A stretch of 64,000 bases of DNA from Actinomycetota bacterium (GTDB taxonomy: Bacteria; Actinomycetota; Thermoleophilia; Gaiellales; Gaiellaceae). Positions 8,307-16,998 of the stretch are shown here, piece after piece. Each line of letters starts with the position of its first letter. Positions within the stretch are counted from its first letter, which is position 1. The notes beneath the pieces were generated by a model. That model did not search any database, had not been told where the DNA came from, and was given only the letters and a program-made list of their open reading frames with translations. The translations under genes and the position numbers were made by a program. The stretch lies in the NCBI GenBank assembly GCA_003132665.1, contig PKYN01000016.1, positions 1-64,000 of the forward strand. The letters are read 5' to 3'.

Positions 8307-8897
8307 GTGACCAATCCCGATTCGACGAGTGAGCAGGCGAAGGCCTGCGCCGAGAGGTGGAAGGAACTACTCGACTGGCTCGACTTCTGGTTCCAGCCCG
8401 AGAAGGCCGAGGCGCACGACTTCGATGCGGGCGAGCGCGAGCTTTTCGCCTCACTGGCTCCCGCCTGGCTCGCAGCAGGACCGGGCGAGGGCAAGATCGC
8501 CGTGCTCGAGTCGATGAGCGAGCGCTTCGGTCGCCGACGCGTCTTCGCCTTGATCGAGAAGATGTGCGAAGACGAGACGGGCGCGTACTGGCGCGAGCTT
8601 GCTCGTAGCGAGGGCGGAACGCTCGACGATCTCGTGCGCATGCTCTGGGCACCGCTGCCCGAGCTCGGCTTCGAGTTCGCGTCCGAGCCGCGCCCGAACG
8701 GACTCCAGTTCTGCGTAACGCGTTGCCCGCACGCCGAGCTGGGCGCGCAGCTGGGTGCGGCGGACTGGCTCTACGCACTCGTTTGCGCCGGTGATCCGCA
8801 CATTGCAACGTCGTTCGATCCGCCGATCAGCTTCGAGCGCACCAAGACGCTGATGCAGGGCGACGACTGCTGCGACCACGCTTACTTCACGGACTGA
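8307..8897 (+). CDS. L-2-amino-thiazoline-4-carboxylate hydrolase family protein
   Basis: A 196-residue soluble protein with the end signature of the ATC hydrolase family: a CPHAELGAQLGA-like Cys segment, CAGDPHIATSFDPPISFERT, and MQGDDCCDHAYF at the C-terminus. Characterised relatives open the thiazoline ring on the way to cysteine, but most genomic members have unknown substrates. The GTG start at 8307 is chosen for the GGAAAGGA site eight bases upstream; the longer track ORF overlaps the reductase gene. Its position after two reductases suggests a small catabolic or detoxification operon. Confidence 0.75.
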   Translation: MTNPDSTSEQAKACAERWKELLDWLDFWFQPEKAEAHDFDAGERELFASLAPAWLAAGPGEGKIAVLESMSERFGRRRVFALIEKMCEDETGAYWRELARSEGGTLDDLVRMLWAPLPELGFEFASEPRPNGLQFCVTRCPHAELGAQLGAADWLYALVCAGDPHIATSFDPPISFERTKTLMQGDDCCDHAYFTD

Positions 8898-8924
8898 GAA
8901 CCGGCGACCTCGGCGACCTTACTG

Positions 8925-9320
8925 TCAGCCCGGCTCGACTCGCTCTACGGACTCGACTTGATCGAGCGAGCGGTAGAACGAGGCAACCGCACCGACTCCG
9001 CTTCGCTCGGCGCCGGCCGCGAGATAGGCGGTGACGAAATCGAGGCGCTCCAGCTCGTAAAGCTCGAGCGCGCGTAACAGCAGCACCTCGTCCAGCACGA
9101 CGATGGCCGGAAAGGCGATCGTCGCCCGAACCAGCTCGGCGACCTGTCCGCGCTCGACGCGATAGACGGTCTCGAGCGCGTAGACGAGCTCGGCAACGAC
9201 GATGTCGGGAAGGATCAACTCCTCGGCGCCGGCGAGGAATGCCGTCGCCCGCGCCGCTTGCTCCGGCGGATCCGCTGTCAGGTGCCGCACGAGCACGTTC
9301 GTGTCGAGAACGGCCCTCAC
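8925..9320 (-). CDS. PIN-domain ribonuclease toxin (VapC-like)
   Basis: A 131-residue PIN-domain protein of typical VapC length. The acidic residues expected at the metal site are present: Asp in VLDTNVLVRH, Glu in VVAELVYAL, and Asp in ERLDFVTAYLA, with FYRSLDQVESVERVEP as the usual ending. Such toxins cleave RNA (tRNA or rRNA) when the paired antitoxin is degraded. The start overlaps the stop of the upstream AbrB-like gene by four bases (ATGA), the standard arrangement of a coupled toxin-antitoxin operon. Confidence 0.88.
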   Translation of the reverse strand: MRAVLDTNVLVRHLTADPPEQAARATAFLAGAEELILPDIVVAELVYALETVYRVERGQVAELVRATIAFPAIVVLDEVLLLRALELYELERLDFVTAYLAAGAERSGVGAVASFYRSLDQVESVERVEPG

Positions 9321-9571
9321 TTCTTCTGCCGGGCCCGCGTCCTGCGCAGCTGACGCCGTACCTCGTCCCAGCCCGCCGAAAGCTCGGCCGGCGCCGCCGT
9401 GACCGAGACCGCACCGGCCAGCTCGAGCAGGTCGGCCGTGCGCGCCAACTCCGCGCGCTCGCCGGCCACCCGAAACACGACTCGGTCGCCCTCCTTCAGC
9501 TTCAGAGCGTCGCGTACCGCCTTGGGCACCGTCAACTGACCCTTGCTCGTTATGTGCGACACGACATCCAC
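9317..9571 (-). CDS. AbrB/MazE-type antitoxin
   Basis: An 84-residue DNA-binding antitoxin. The N-terminal half is a swapped-hairpin AbrB domain (HITSKGQLTVPKAVRDALKLKEGD), the signature of AbrB/SpoVT/VapB antitoxins. The C-terminal half is Arg-rich and probably wraps the PIN toxin encoded next. It starts at GTG with AGGAA five to six bases upstream and probably represses its own promoter. The pair is addiction-module-like and may serve stress control or element stabilisation. Confidence 0.85.
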   Translation of the reverse strand: MDVVSHITSKGQLTVPKAVRDALKLKEGDRVVFRVAGERAELARTADLLELAGAVSVTAAPAELSAGWDEVRRQLRRTRARQKK

Positions 9572-9716
9572 TGTGTTCCTTACTTTTCTCTCAATGTAAG
9601 GACTCCTCGCTACTGTTCAACCCCAAAAGTGGGCCGCGACCTCTTTTGCCTGCATACGGTACTTTCCGGCGCGGCGCGTAAGCCGCCGTCAGGACCACTC
9701 CTTAACGTGTGCGCTT

Positions 9717-10658
9717 GTGCCGGGACCCGTTCTCTTCCTTGGCGAGACGCTCCTCGATTTGATTTGCGAACGCCCGCTCGCGAGCTGGTCGCAGGCAGAC
9801 TCCTTTGTCCCGCACTGCGGCGGGGCTCCGACCAACGCGGCAATCGTCTCGGCGCGCTGCGGCGCGCAGGTCGCTCTTGCGGGCGGCGTCGGAGACGATC
9901 ATTGGGGTCGCTGGTTGGAGGACCGCCTGCGGGCGGAGAAAATCGACCTGCGCTGGTGGAAGCGCGTACCGGGGGTGCAAACAGGAGTCGCCTTCGACGT
10001 GATCGACCAGCTCGGGGTGCCCGACTTCCTCATCTACGGGCAGGGAATAGAGCCGGCGCTGGAGGCGCTGGAGCCCGAGCTGGAAGCGGCCGTGTCGGCC
10101 TCGGCCGCGCTCGAGCTCGGTTCCAACACCCTCCTGGGCGAGCGAGAGCGCGCGATCTCGCTACGGGCTCGTGAGCTGATACTGGAGGCGGGCAAGCCTC
10201 TCGTCGTCGACGTCAATCTCCGCCTTAACCGTTGGGAAAGTACTGCTCAGGCCGTTAAAACCGTGCTCTCGCTTTGCTCGGGCGCTTTCCTCGTGAAGGT
10301 CAATCGCGAGGAGGCGCAACTACTGAGCAGCGAGAACGATCCCGCGCGCGGCGCCGAGGCGCTCTGCGCGCAACTCGGTGCTCGCATCGTTGTTCTAACG
10401 CTCGGCGCCGCGGGAGCGTTGGTGCGCGGCGAAACTCGCGCGAACGCGGCCGGTAAACCTGCCAACGTTGTCGACACGACCGGCGCAGGCGACGCATTTC
10501 TCGGCGTCCTCATTGCCGCCCTGGCAGCCTCGGGCTTCGACCCGGGTGCGGCGGCGGAAGCTTTGCCGCACGCGACGACGATTGCGGCACGCTCGACCGA
10601 AGGCTATGGCGCGCTCGACGCGCTGCCGAACTCAATCGCGCTCACGGGCGGTCGCTAG
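9717..10658 (+). CDS. PfkB-family carbohydrate kinase (fructokinase-like)
   Basis: A 313-residue ribokinase/PfkB-fold sugar kinase. The two PfkB signatures are visible: the Gly-rich N-terminal segment CGGAPTNAAIVSARCGAQVALAGGVG and the C-terminal ATP/anion-hole motif DTTGAGDAFLGVL with catalytic Asp. The overall pattern (LFLGETLLDLIC, then VDVNLRLNRW) is closest to fructokinases, but the sugar cannot be fixed from sequence. The start is GTG at 9717. Its last 17 bases overlap the convergent CapK-like gene. Confidence 0.88.
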   Translation: MPGPVLFLGETLLDLICERPLASWSQADSFVPHCGGAPTNAAIVSARCGAQVALAGGVGDDHWGRWLEDRLRAEKIDLRWWKRVPGVQTGVAFDVIDQLGVPDFLIYGQGIEPALEALEPELEAAVSASAALELGSNTLLGERERAISLRARELILEAGKPLVVDVNLRLNRWESTAQAVKTVLSLCSGAFLVKVNREEAQLLSSENDPARGAEALCAQLGARIVVLTLGAAGALVRGETRANAAGKPANVVDTTGAGDAFLGVLIAALAASGFDPGAAAEALPHATTIAARSTEGYGALDALPNSIALTGGR

Positions 10659-12120
10659 AGGTTGGCCCCGCACTTTCGAGCGCCGACATCTGCGGCGGCG
10701 GAAGCACCTCGTACCCGACGACGTCTTCCGCCTCGACCGTAGACAGCACGAAACGAAGCTTTCCGCTTGCCGTGCGCTCGATTTCGTCGACGTAGTCGAT
10801 CGTAACTTTCGAATCGTCGTGGATCGTCTTCTTTATCGCCGCTCGCAGAAGGTTCTCGTCTTCTTTTGTGTAGCCCGCTCCGGGTTGCACGAGAACCTGT
10901 ATTTCGCCGATTACCGCTTGCCGGATTTGCGCTTCCCGGATGTTCTGGAATCCGAAAACGATCCGGTCCAACCGACCAAGTCGTACGCCGCTCTTTAGCA
11001 CCACGTAATCGTCCTGCCGACCGTCGATTCGCGTGACGACGCGTCCAGGGCGTCCACAAGGGCATGACTCTCCGGAGTCGATAGTCACATGATCGTTACA
11101 CTCGTAGCGAATGAGCGGCATCGCCGGATTCGACATGTTCGTTCCGACGACGCGATAGAGGTTTCCGGAAATTGGAATGAATTCAGCGGCTCCAAGCTCT
11201 TCGTCTACGTGCAGCTTCCCTTTATCGCACTCAGAGAAGTTCGCGATCGCCTCGGCCATTCCGTAGTGCCGTTTCGGTCTCACGCCGAATGCTTTCTCGA
11301 TCAACTCCGCGTGCATCGAAAGCAGATTCTCGCTCGAAGTCGTCACCCAGCGGACCTCGTATCCGAGATCGGTTTTCGTTTCGATCAGATACGACGCGAT
11401 CAAGGCGAGTTGCGAAGCGAGACCGGAGAGCCAGGGCGGTTTCTTTCGACGAAGCTCCGCGACGTAATAGCGCAGATTTTCGAAAGAGGTGTGGAGGCTG
11501 CTGAATACGAGCTCGCGCCCAGGTCGGTTGTATCTCCAGAAGGGCGGCGCTTGCTGAAAAGGAGAGACGGCGCTCGGGCTCCCTAGAATCGCATTCCACG
11601 TTCCGCGCTCGATGCCGTGCCAGCGCCAGCAGCGCCACCACGTCGCCCACTGCTCCTGAACCGCTTCCAAGGTAGTTGCCACAATCAAGCCGGAGCCGGT
11701 GCTTCCGCTGGTGGACAGAAGCTTCCGGCCGCGCCGCGGAACACTCGACGAGAGAAACTCGCTTCGGCGCTCCTGTACGTCGGCCCTGCTCGTAATCGGG
11801 AGCAGAGCGAGATCGTCGAGTGTCGCAACCTCCTGCGGACGCAGCCCCGCTTTGTCGAACAGTTCGCGATAGTAGGGAACAGTCCGGTACGCGTGCAGAA
11901 CGAACGCTCTCAGCCTAGCGTCACGAAGTTCCTGGATATCGCGGCTATCGACGAATGCTCTCGCCTCGTACTCAGCGAGCAGTCGCGCGAATCCGCGGCC
12001 GCGAACTGTGAGATCGTTGTGCCAGCCGACCGTGCCGAGTGCCGCGTTTTGAAGTGCGACGGGAAGATGCGGATACGTGCGCCGGTAGATGGTTTTCAGT
12101 CGGGTGAGCGTGTCTGTCAT
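10642..12120 (-). CDS. Adenylate-forming ligase of the CapK/phenylacetate-CoA ligase type
   Basis: A 492-residue member of the CapK/PaaK group of ANL-superfamily enzymes. Visible motifs are the AMP-binding P-loop STSGSTGSGLIV, the aromatic motif HYGMAEAIANFSEC, and the Cys-rich segment SCPCGRPGRVVTRIDGRQDD that carries the RxDGRxDD motif of the hinge region. Members activate carboxylic acids and often occur in capsule, exopolysaccharide or teichoic-acid loci. I chose the ATG at 12120 (MTDTLTRLK) over 12147, but the ribosome site is weak for both. The next gene upstream on the same strand is a secreted SGNH-like protein, consistent with a cell-surface polysaccharide role. Confidence 0.8.
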   Translation of the reverse strand: MTDTLTRLKTIYRRTYPHLPVALQNAALGTVGWHNDLTVRGRGFARLLAEYEARAFVDSRDIQELRDARLRAFVLHAYRTVPYYRELFDKAGLRPQEVATLDDLALLPITSRADVQERRSEFLSSSVPRRGRKLLSTSGSTGSGLIVATTLEAVQEQWATWWRCWRWHGIERGTWNAILGSPSAVSPFQQAPPFWRYNRPGRELVFSSLHTSFENLRYYVAELRRKKPPWLSGLASQLALIASYLIETKTDLGYEVRWVTTSSENLLSMHAELIEKAFGVRPKRHYGMAEAIANFSECDKGKLHVDEELGAAEFIPISGNLYRVVGTNMSNPAMPLIRYECNDHVTIDSGESCPCGRPGRVVTRIDGRQDDYVVLKSGVRLGRLDRIVFGFQNIREAQIRQAVIGEIQVLVQPGAGYTKEDENLLRAAIKKTIHDDSKVTIDYVDEIERTASGKLRFVLSTVEAEDVVGYEVLPPPQMSALESAGPTSSDRP

Positions 12121-12218
12121 TCGCCGGAAGGTGACGGCCGCAAGCACAGCGGCTCGAGTCGTTTACTCTCGCTGCACTCTACTTCAGGCGTCCGGCGGCG
12201 CTCTAGTGCTTCAGCGCG

Positions 12219-13547
12219 CTACTTGCCGGCGGCCCAGCGCTGGTAGTAGTAGTTGAGCAACGGTACGAACTCGGCGGTTGCCTTGCGATTCCCGGCCTGC
12301 GAGGGATGACTGTCCCCGGTTGGATAAGCGAGGAAGTTGCTCGAGCCGGTTTTGCTGTGCTGAACGCTTCCGTTCCACCAGCGGTGGTGGTTACCGCCGG
12401 ATGCGCCGAGGTCGTTCTTATTCGCGCTTCCGCCGTTACTCGTCAACACGTTATAGAAATCGAATACGGCGACGTTATTGTGTGTGTAGCCGGAAAGCCA
12501 CTTGTTCACGAGCCAATTTGCTACCGCTCGAGCGTTCGCCGCCCGCGCTGAGTTCGTCGCGCTTTCAACGAGCGGCGGCGGAACTATGAGCACGAACAGC
12601 TTGTCCTGATGGGCGGCGAAATAGGTCAAGATGTCGTTGTATATCCCCTTGACGTTGGCGACGGTCATGGGCCCGCCGCCGCGCAACGGGTTGTTCCCCG
12701 CTTTGGCCGGGTCGTCCGGGTTACCATCGATCGCCGAGCTCGGGAAGCACGACTTGAACATCACGATCTCGTTCTCGCGACTCGAATCCGGATCGGAAGA
12801 AAGGCGTGTGTAGCCCGAGAGCTGTCCGAATTCGGTATACAAGGCTTGCATATAAGTATTGCTTTTCGGACCGCGGAACCAGTCCCACCAGTTCCCCGTA
12901 TCTGTCCGGTCGCCGATTACGTCCGGTCCCCAACCGTAGTTGGTATCGCTGACGAAGTAGTTGTTGTTCTTGAGCTCGATACCCAGCCCGCCGTTGTCGT
13001 CGGCGAGCCAGTTCTGGCCAGTGGAATGGTGTATGAAAATAAGCTTCACAGGTTTTGCCGGCTTGGTAGGCAGCGGAGCGCTCGGCACGATCCTGAAGCC
13101 GAGCCGCACGCGGTTCGCATCGGCGCTGAGGTCGAGATGGTAACTTGCGGCGGTTACGGGCTTCGAGCCGAAGATCGATTTCACGCTCTTGCTGTAAGAG
13201 CCCCCGAAGCGTCCCATGCGCGCGACCGCTCGCAGCTTCACCCACTGGGCTCCCGTCTGCCTCGAGAGTTGGTAGGAAAAGCGCTTACTCGCCGGAGCGA
13301 AGCTGTAGGCGAGCTTGACCGAGCGTGCCTCGGCGGCGGCGAAGCTCTTCTTGCTCAGACGGGCGCGGACCTTGCCCGACACGCTAGTCGAAGCCGGAAG
13401 CAGGACCAACCGCGCGGAGACCGCGGCCGTGGGCGCCGGCCCCGCGCTTCGCGCCACCGCGTCGGCGGGGACGCCCCCGGCAGAGAGGAGAGCTAGCGAT
13501 CCTGCGACGGCGAGGATTGGGGCAACCGACTTCGCGCTGAAGAGCAT
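12219..13547 (-). CDS. Secreted SGNH/GDSL-hydrolase-like protein
   Basis: A 442-residue protein with an N-terminal signal peptide (MLFSAKSVAPILAVAGSLAL) and an Ala/Arg-rich region up to about residue 170. The C-terminal part resembles SGNH hydrolases: block I-like IFIHHSTGQNWL, and a C-terminal DSHPSQAGN holding candidate catalytic Asp and His. The nucleophile is not certain, because block I reads HHSTG rather than GDSL. Acting outside the cell on acylated polysaccharide is plausible. The ATG at 13547 is chosen because the signal peptide begins there. It is divergent from a TetR gene, and an operator-like site lies about 86 bases upstream. Confidence 0.65.
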   Translation of the reverse strand: MLFSAKSVAPILAVAGSLALLSAGGVPADAVARSAGPAPTAAVSARLVLLPASTSVSGKVRARLSKKSFAAAEARSVKLAYSFAPASKRFSYQLSRQTGAQWVKLRAVARMGRFGGSYSKSVKSIFGSKPVTAASYHLDLSADANRVRLGFRIVPSAPLPTKPAKPVKLIFIHHSTGQNWLADDNGGLGIELKNNNYFVSDTNYGWGPDVIGDRTDTGNWWDWFRGPKSNTYMQALYTEFGQLSGYTRLSSDPDSSRENEIVMFKSCFPSSAIDGNPDDPAKAGNNPLRGGGPMTVANVKGIYNDILTYFAAHQDKLFVLIVPPPLVESATNSARAANARAVANWLVNKWLSGYTHNNVAVFDFYNVLTSNGGSANKNDLGASGGNHHRWWNGSVQHSKTGSSNFLAYPTGDSHPSQAGNRKATAEFVPLLNYYYQRWAAGK

Positions 13548-13632
13548 CTCGCTAATAGTGGTGTCTGTTCGCTGGTAGCGCAATACTCCGGCGACGCCGG
13601 TTGACGAGACAGCCGCGAGCGAGACGTACTTC

Positions 13633-13653
13633 CGATGCGGTACCGTCTCGTAA
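13633..13653. promoter_or_regulatory. TetR operator-like site A
   Basis: CGATGCGGTACCGTCTCGTAA matches the other three sites of the family (B, C, D) at most positions. It lies between the divergent SGNH and TetR genes and overlaps the annotated TetR start codon. Confidence 0.55.
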
Positions 13654-14264
13654 ACAAGCTCGCCCACAACAATGGCCTCACTCGCAAAAAACGCTCCGGG
13701 AGACCGCGAAGCACACAGATCGACAGCGCCGTGCTCGAGGTGACGGGCACGCTGCTAGCCGAGAGGGGGTACACGGCGACGAGCATCGAGACGATCGCTC
13801 GCCGCGCCGGGGTCGGGAAGGCCGCGATCTACCGGCGCTGGCGCTCGAAGGAAGAGCTGGTCGTGGAGCTGCTCTCGCATGTCGCCGCGGGCGTCGAGCC
13901 GGTGCCCGACCTCGGCGATACGCGCGGCGAGCTTCTGCGGCTGGTCGGTGAAGCGATCGACCACCTCACACGGACGCCGACTGGCGGCATCATCCAGGGG
14001 CTCGCGTCCGAGCTCTCGCGCAATCCGAAGCTCAGCCGTCTCGTGCGCGAGCGGGTGATCAGCCTCCGCCACGGCGAAGTTGGGACGGTGCTCGAGAGAG
14101 GCATCGCCCGCGGCGACCTCCGCGCGGACACGGACGCGGAGATCGCGCACGAGCTTCTCATCGGGCCCGCCTACTACCACCTCCTGCTCGGAGGCAAGCG
14201 GCTCGACGGGCAGTTCGCCGTTCGTATCGTGGATGCGTTTCTGCGCGGCGCTCGCGCGGACTGA
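13635..14264 (+). CDS. TetR-family regulator (paralogue 1)
   Basis: A 209-residue TetR repressor: HTH domain at about residues 25-75 (TSIETIARRAGVGKAAIYRRW) followed by an all-helical ligand-binding domain. It is strikingly similar to the second TetR at 35671 from SGRPR to the C-terminus, so they are recent paralogues. The only in-frame start before the HTH is the ATG at 13635, which sits inside an operator-like sequence; an ATG at 13672 matching the paralogue's start is out of frame by one base. It precedes an ABC-2/Pip-type membrane protein with another operator between, so it probably represses that gene and itself. Confidence 0.88.
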   Translation: MRYRLVNKLAHNNGLTRKKRSGRPRSTQIDSAVLEVTGTLLAERGYTATSIETIARRAGVGKAAIYRRWRSKEELVVELLSHVAAGVEPVPDLGDTRGELLRLVGEAIDHLTRTPTGGIIQGLASELSRNPKLSRLVRERVISLRHGEVGTVLERGIARGDLRADTDAEIAHELLIGPAYYHLLLGGKRLDGQFAVRIVDAFLRGARAD

Positions 14265-14316
14265 GTGCCCCGGCGCCGCGCTAACAACTCGACTCGAGCG
14301 ACCGATGAGGTAGTTA

Positions 14317-14337
14317 CGATACGGTATCGTCTCGTTA
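14317..14337. promoter_or_regulatory. TetR operator-like site B
   Basis: CGATACGGTATCGTCTCGT lies 40-60 bases before the membrane-protein start. Bases 14316-14330 form a perfect dyad, ACGATAC-G-GTATCGT, as expected for a TetR dimer site. Confidence 0.7.
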
Positions 14338-14378
14338 TTACTTACCCATCACTCTTGAACGCGAACAGAGGGAGCCCG

Positions 14379-15635
14379 ATGCCGAAACCACTGGTCCGCA
14401 GCCCGCTTGTCTGGATCGCCGGCGCCCTCGCCTCTGTTTTGGCGATCGTCTTCACCTACGCCTATCTCGGCGCATTCCTCGACCCGGGCCAGAACGCGCG
14501 CGACGTGCCTGTCGCCGTGGTCAGCGAAGACGCCGGTGCGACCGTTCACGGCATCAAGCTGAATCTCGGCAAAGAGCTGGCCGGCTCGGTCTCGTCGGGA
14601 GAAGTCGCGAACGAGTCGGTGCGTTTCACCGTTCTGCCCAGTCGCCGAGCGCTGGTCGCGCAGATGCGCGACGACAAGGTGTTCGCGGCCATCGTCGTGC
14701 CGCGCGGCTTCTCGCAGCGAGTCGCGAGCCTGATAGCCGGCAAGCCGAGCTCGAGCGACCGGCTGCGGATCGAGATTCTCACCAACCCGGCAGCAGGCAC
14801 GATCGCGAGCTCGTCGGGAGAGCGGATTGCGAAGGAGACGGCGCAGACGTTCGAGCAGGCAGCCCTGACGAGAATCAGCGCGGGCCTGCGTCTGCTCGGC
14901 CTTTCGCCCTCCGACAAGCTCGCCGCGGGTTTCGCCGATACGGGGGTCGTTACCGTGCATCCGGCCGTCGCCCTACCGGCGAAGAGCGCGCTCGGTACGG
15001 GCCCGTTCTTCTTCCAGCTCACGGTTGCGCTCGGCGGCTTCTTCCTGGCGGCGATCATCAGCGCCGCGGCGGAGATAGCGGCCGGTCGCAGCAAGCTGCA
15101 TCTGCTCGGCCGGACGTTGGAGCGACCGGTCGCGAACGTGTCGCGGTCGGGGCTGGTAGCGCTGAAAATCTCTCTCACGCTGCTCTTCGCCGTGCTCACG
15201 GCTCTGCTGCAAACGCTGTTCGCGGTCAAGGGCCTCGGGATGGAGACGACCAACCCGGTCTCGCTCGCGTTCTTCTCGGCGCTCGGATCGGCCGCCGTAG
15301 CGATGATCACGCTCTTCTTCCTGCTGACGCTCGACGTCGTCGGCAGGATCGTCGCCGTCCTCGTGACGATCCTCTTCGCCGTGCCCTCGTCGGGCGGCGT
15401 CTATCCGGCGCAGACGCTGCCGAGCTTCTTCCGCTTTCTCGGCGACTGGTTGCCGCTCAGGCGGATGACCGACGGCGCGCGCTCGCTCACCTTCTTCGGC
15501 GGGAACGGCGCCGCGGGGCTCGACACAGCGATCTGGGTGCTCGCTCTCTATCTGGGCACCTTCACGCTGCTGACGCTACTCGTCGCCTGGAACAGGCGTG
15601 GAGCTACTCTCCAGGGGGCGGAGAAAGTCGCTTGA
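14379..15635 (+). CDS. ABC-2/YhgE-Pip-type membrane protein
   Basis: A 418-residue membrane protein with one N-terminal helix, a large extracytoplasmic domain (about residues 35-205, beginning VPVAVVSEDAGATV) and five or six C-terminal helices ending in TLLVAWNRRG. This layout is that of the ABC-2-type/YhgE-Pip family, found in exporters and phage-receptor-like proteins; no ATPase subunit is adjacent. I chose the ATG at 14379 for the GAGGGAG site upstream. It is preceded by the TetR gene and operator B, so it is probably induced when the TetR ligand is present, a typical efflux arrangement. Confidence 0.75.
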   Translation: MPKPLVRSPLVWIAGALASVLAIVFTYAYLGAFLDPGQNARDVPVAVVSEDAGATVHGIKLNLGKELAGSVSSGEVANESVRFTVLPSRRALVAQMRDDKVFAAIVVPRGFSQRVASLIAGKPSSSDRLRIEILTNPAAGTIASSSGERIAKETAQTFEQAALTRISAGLRLLGLSPSDKLAAGFADTGVVTVHPAVALPAKSALGTGPFFFQLTVALGGFFLAAIISAAAEIAAGRSKLHLLGRTLERPVANVSRSGLVALKISLTLLFAVLTALLQTLFAVKGLGMETTNPVSLAFFSALGSAAVAMITLFFLLTLDVVGRIVAVLVTILFAVPSSGGVYPAQTLPSFFRFLGDWLPLRRMTDGARSLTFFGGNGAAGLDTAIWVLALYLGTFTLLTLLVAWNRRGATLQGAEKVA

Positions 15636-15677
15636 CCGGGGCGGATTCGCCGGCCCTCAACAAGAGGGGAGTCGAGA

Positions 15678-15920
15678 ATGATGCATGGCTGGCACCACGA
15701 CATGGATGCCGCGGCCTGGATCTTCATGGGGATTTTCTGGGTCGTTCTGCTCGTAGTGATCGTCTGGGTGCTCTCGAGCGTTTTCGGTCGCGGTGGTTCC
15801 AGCGAGGGGCGCGAGCGACCGGAGGAGATTCTCGATCGAAGACTTGCGGCGGGTGAGATAGACGTCGCGACCTACGACGAGCTGAAGGCGAAACTGCGAG
15901 CCCCCGAGAAGCAGTCCTGA
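15678..15920 (+). CDS. SHOCT-domain small membrane protein
   Basis: An 80-residue protein with a single transmembrane helix (IFMGIFWVVLLVVIVWVLSS) and a C-terminal SHOCT domain (PEEILDRRLAAGEIDVATYD). SHOCT domains are short two-helix modules, often at the ends of membrane proteins, and are thought to aid oligomerisation. It starts with ATG, GAGGGGAG upstream, 42 bases after the Pip-type gene, so it may belong to the same TetR-controlled unit. Confidence 0.85.
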   Translation: MMHGWHHDMDAAAWIFMGIFWVVLLVVIVWVLSSVFGRGGSSEGRERPEEILDRRLAAGEIDVATYDELKAKLRAPEKQS

Positions 15921-15968
15921 GCCGTCGATGACGCCGCGAGGCCGTCCGCCTCAATGCAAGTCCGCCGC

Positions 15969-16892
15969 CTAGAGCGACTCGATCGTCAGGCAGAACGCGT
16001 TCCCCGCCGGGTCGCGGACGAGCTCGCCGCCTTCCACCGGCTCCGGCTCATGTCCGCCCTCGCGAAGGCGATCGAGAATCTCGCCAAGCGCTTCCTCGCT
16101 GGGCACCAGAACAGTGAAGCGCCGCAACCCGGCGCTGCCGCCCGGAGGTTGCGGGGCACCGGCGCCGGCCCAAACGTTCAGCGCCAGCCGGTGCGGGAAC
16201 GCACCGCCCGCGCTGAGATCGGCGAAGCCGAGCTGCGGCGAGTAGATGTGCTCGCGAAAGCCGATCAGGTCGCGATAGAAGGCGAGGGCCGGCTCGAGCT
16301 CGGCGACGTGAAGATGGACGTGACCGATCTTCGCGTCCGGCGGTAGAAGCGGCTGATCGAAATTGCGATCGGGCAGGTGGGCCAGCACTTCGTTGACGTC
16401 GAGCGGCTCGGCGATGCTGTGCGGGTTTCCCTCGGCGTCCATCATCTGCACTCCGTCCGCTTCGTTCCGCCAGGAGCCCAGCCGCTCGGGCGTCTCCAGC
16501 ACAAGCTCGACGCCGAGGCCGTCGGGGTCGCTCAGGTAGGTGGACTTCGACATCGTGTGATCGGTGGGCGCCTGCGGATAGCCCGCGACGATGAGCCGCC
16601 AGAGCACGCGCGCCAGCTCGGTCTCGTCCGGCAGGTGGATAGCCAGGTGGTATAGGCCGCTGTGACCGGGCACCACAGCGCGCTTGGCGCCGGAGTGCAA
16701 AACCACGAGGACATGCCCGGCGGCGCCGAGTCGGCACTCCTCGTCACAACGGTCGACCACGTTCAACCCGACGATGTCGTGCCAGAAGTCGAAGGCACGC
16801 TTCACGTCGGTGACGTCGAGGTGCACCTCGCCGTAGGCCAGAGTATCCGCCCCAACCGCCGGCTTCGAGGCGCAATAAATACGAGTGCCCAT
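15969..16892 (-). CDS. Two-domain VOC-family protein (catechol-2,3-dioxygenase-like)
   Basis: A 307-residue protein made of two vicinal-oxygen-chelate modules, each beginning with a metal-binding His: YGEVHLDVTDVKRAFDFW near residue 20 and IGHVHLHVAELEPALAFYRD near residue 190. The layout resembles CatE-type extradiol dioxygenases and two-domain glyoxalase-like proteins; Glu ligands are likely in LGVELVLETPE and the C-terminal part. The substrate is unknown. The ATG at 16892 is chosen because homology starts there, whereas the track ORF adds 103 unrelated residues. Confidence 0.8.
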   Translation of the reverse strand: MGTRIYCASKPAVGADTLAYGEVHLDVTDVKRAFDFWHDIVGLNVVDRCDEECRLGAAGHVLVVLHSGAKRAVVPGHSGLYHLAIHLPDETELARVLWRLIVAGYPQAPTDHTMSKSTYLSDPDGLGVELVLETPERLGSWRNEADGVQMMDAEGNPHSIAEPLDVNEVLAHLPDRNFDQPLLPPDAKIGHVHLHVAELEPALAFYRDLIGFREHIYSPQLGFADLSAGGAFPHRLALNVWAGAGAPQPPGGSAGLRRFTVLVPSEEALGEILDRLREGGHEPEPVEGGELVRDPAGNAFCLTIESL

Positions 16893-16998
16893 CTCCAAGT
16901 TAATATGCTCGGAGTTGCCGGAAGCGAAACGCGCCACCCCCACATGGCAGCGTCGTTCGAGCTGATGATCGCGCCTAGGCTGAAGGTTGCGACGACGA

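Noticed and set aside
6143-8641. 832-aa minus-strand ORF across the aldo/keto reductases
   Set aside because: It is an antisense shadow of the two reductases and the ATC-hydrolase-like gene. No recognisable domain.
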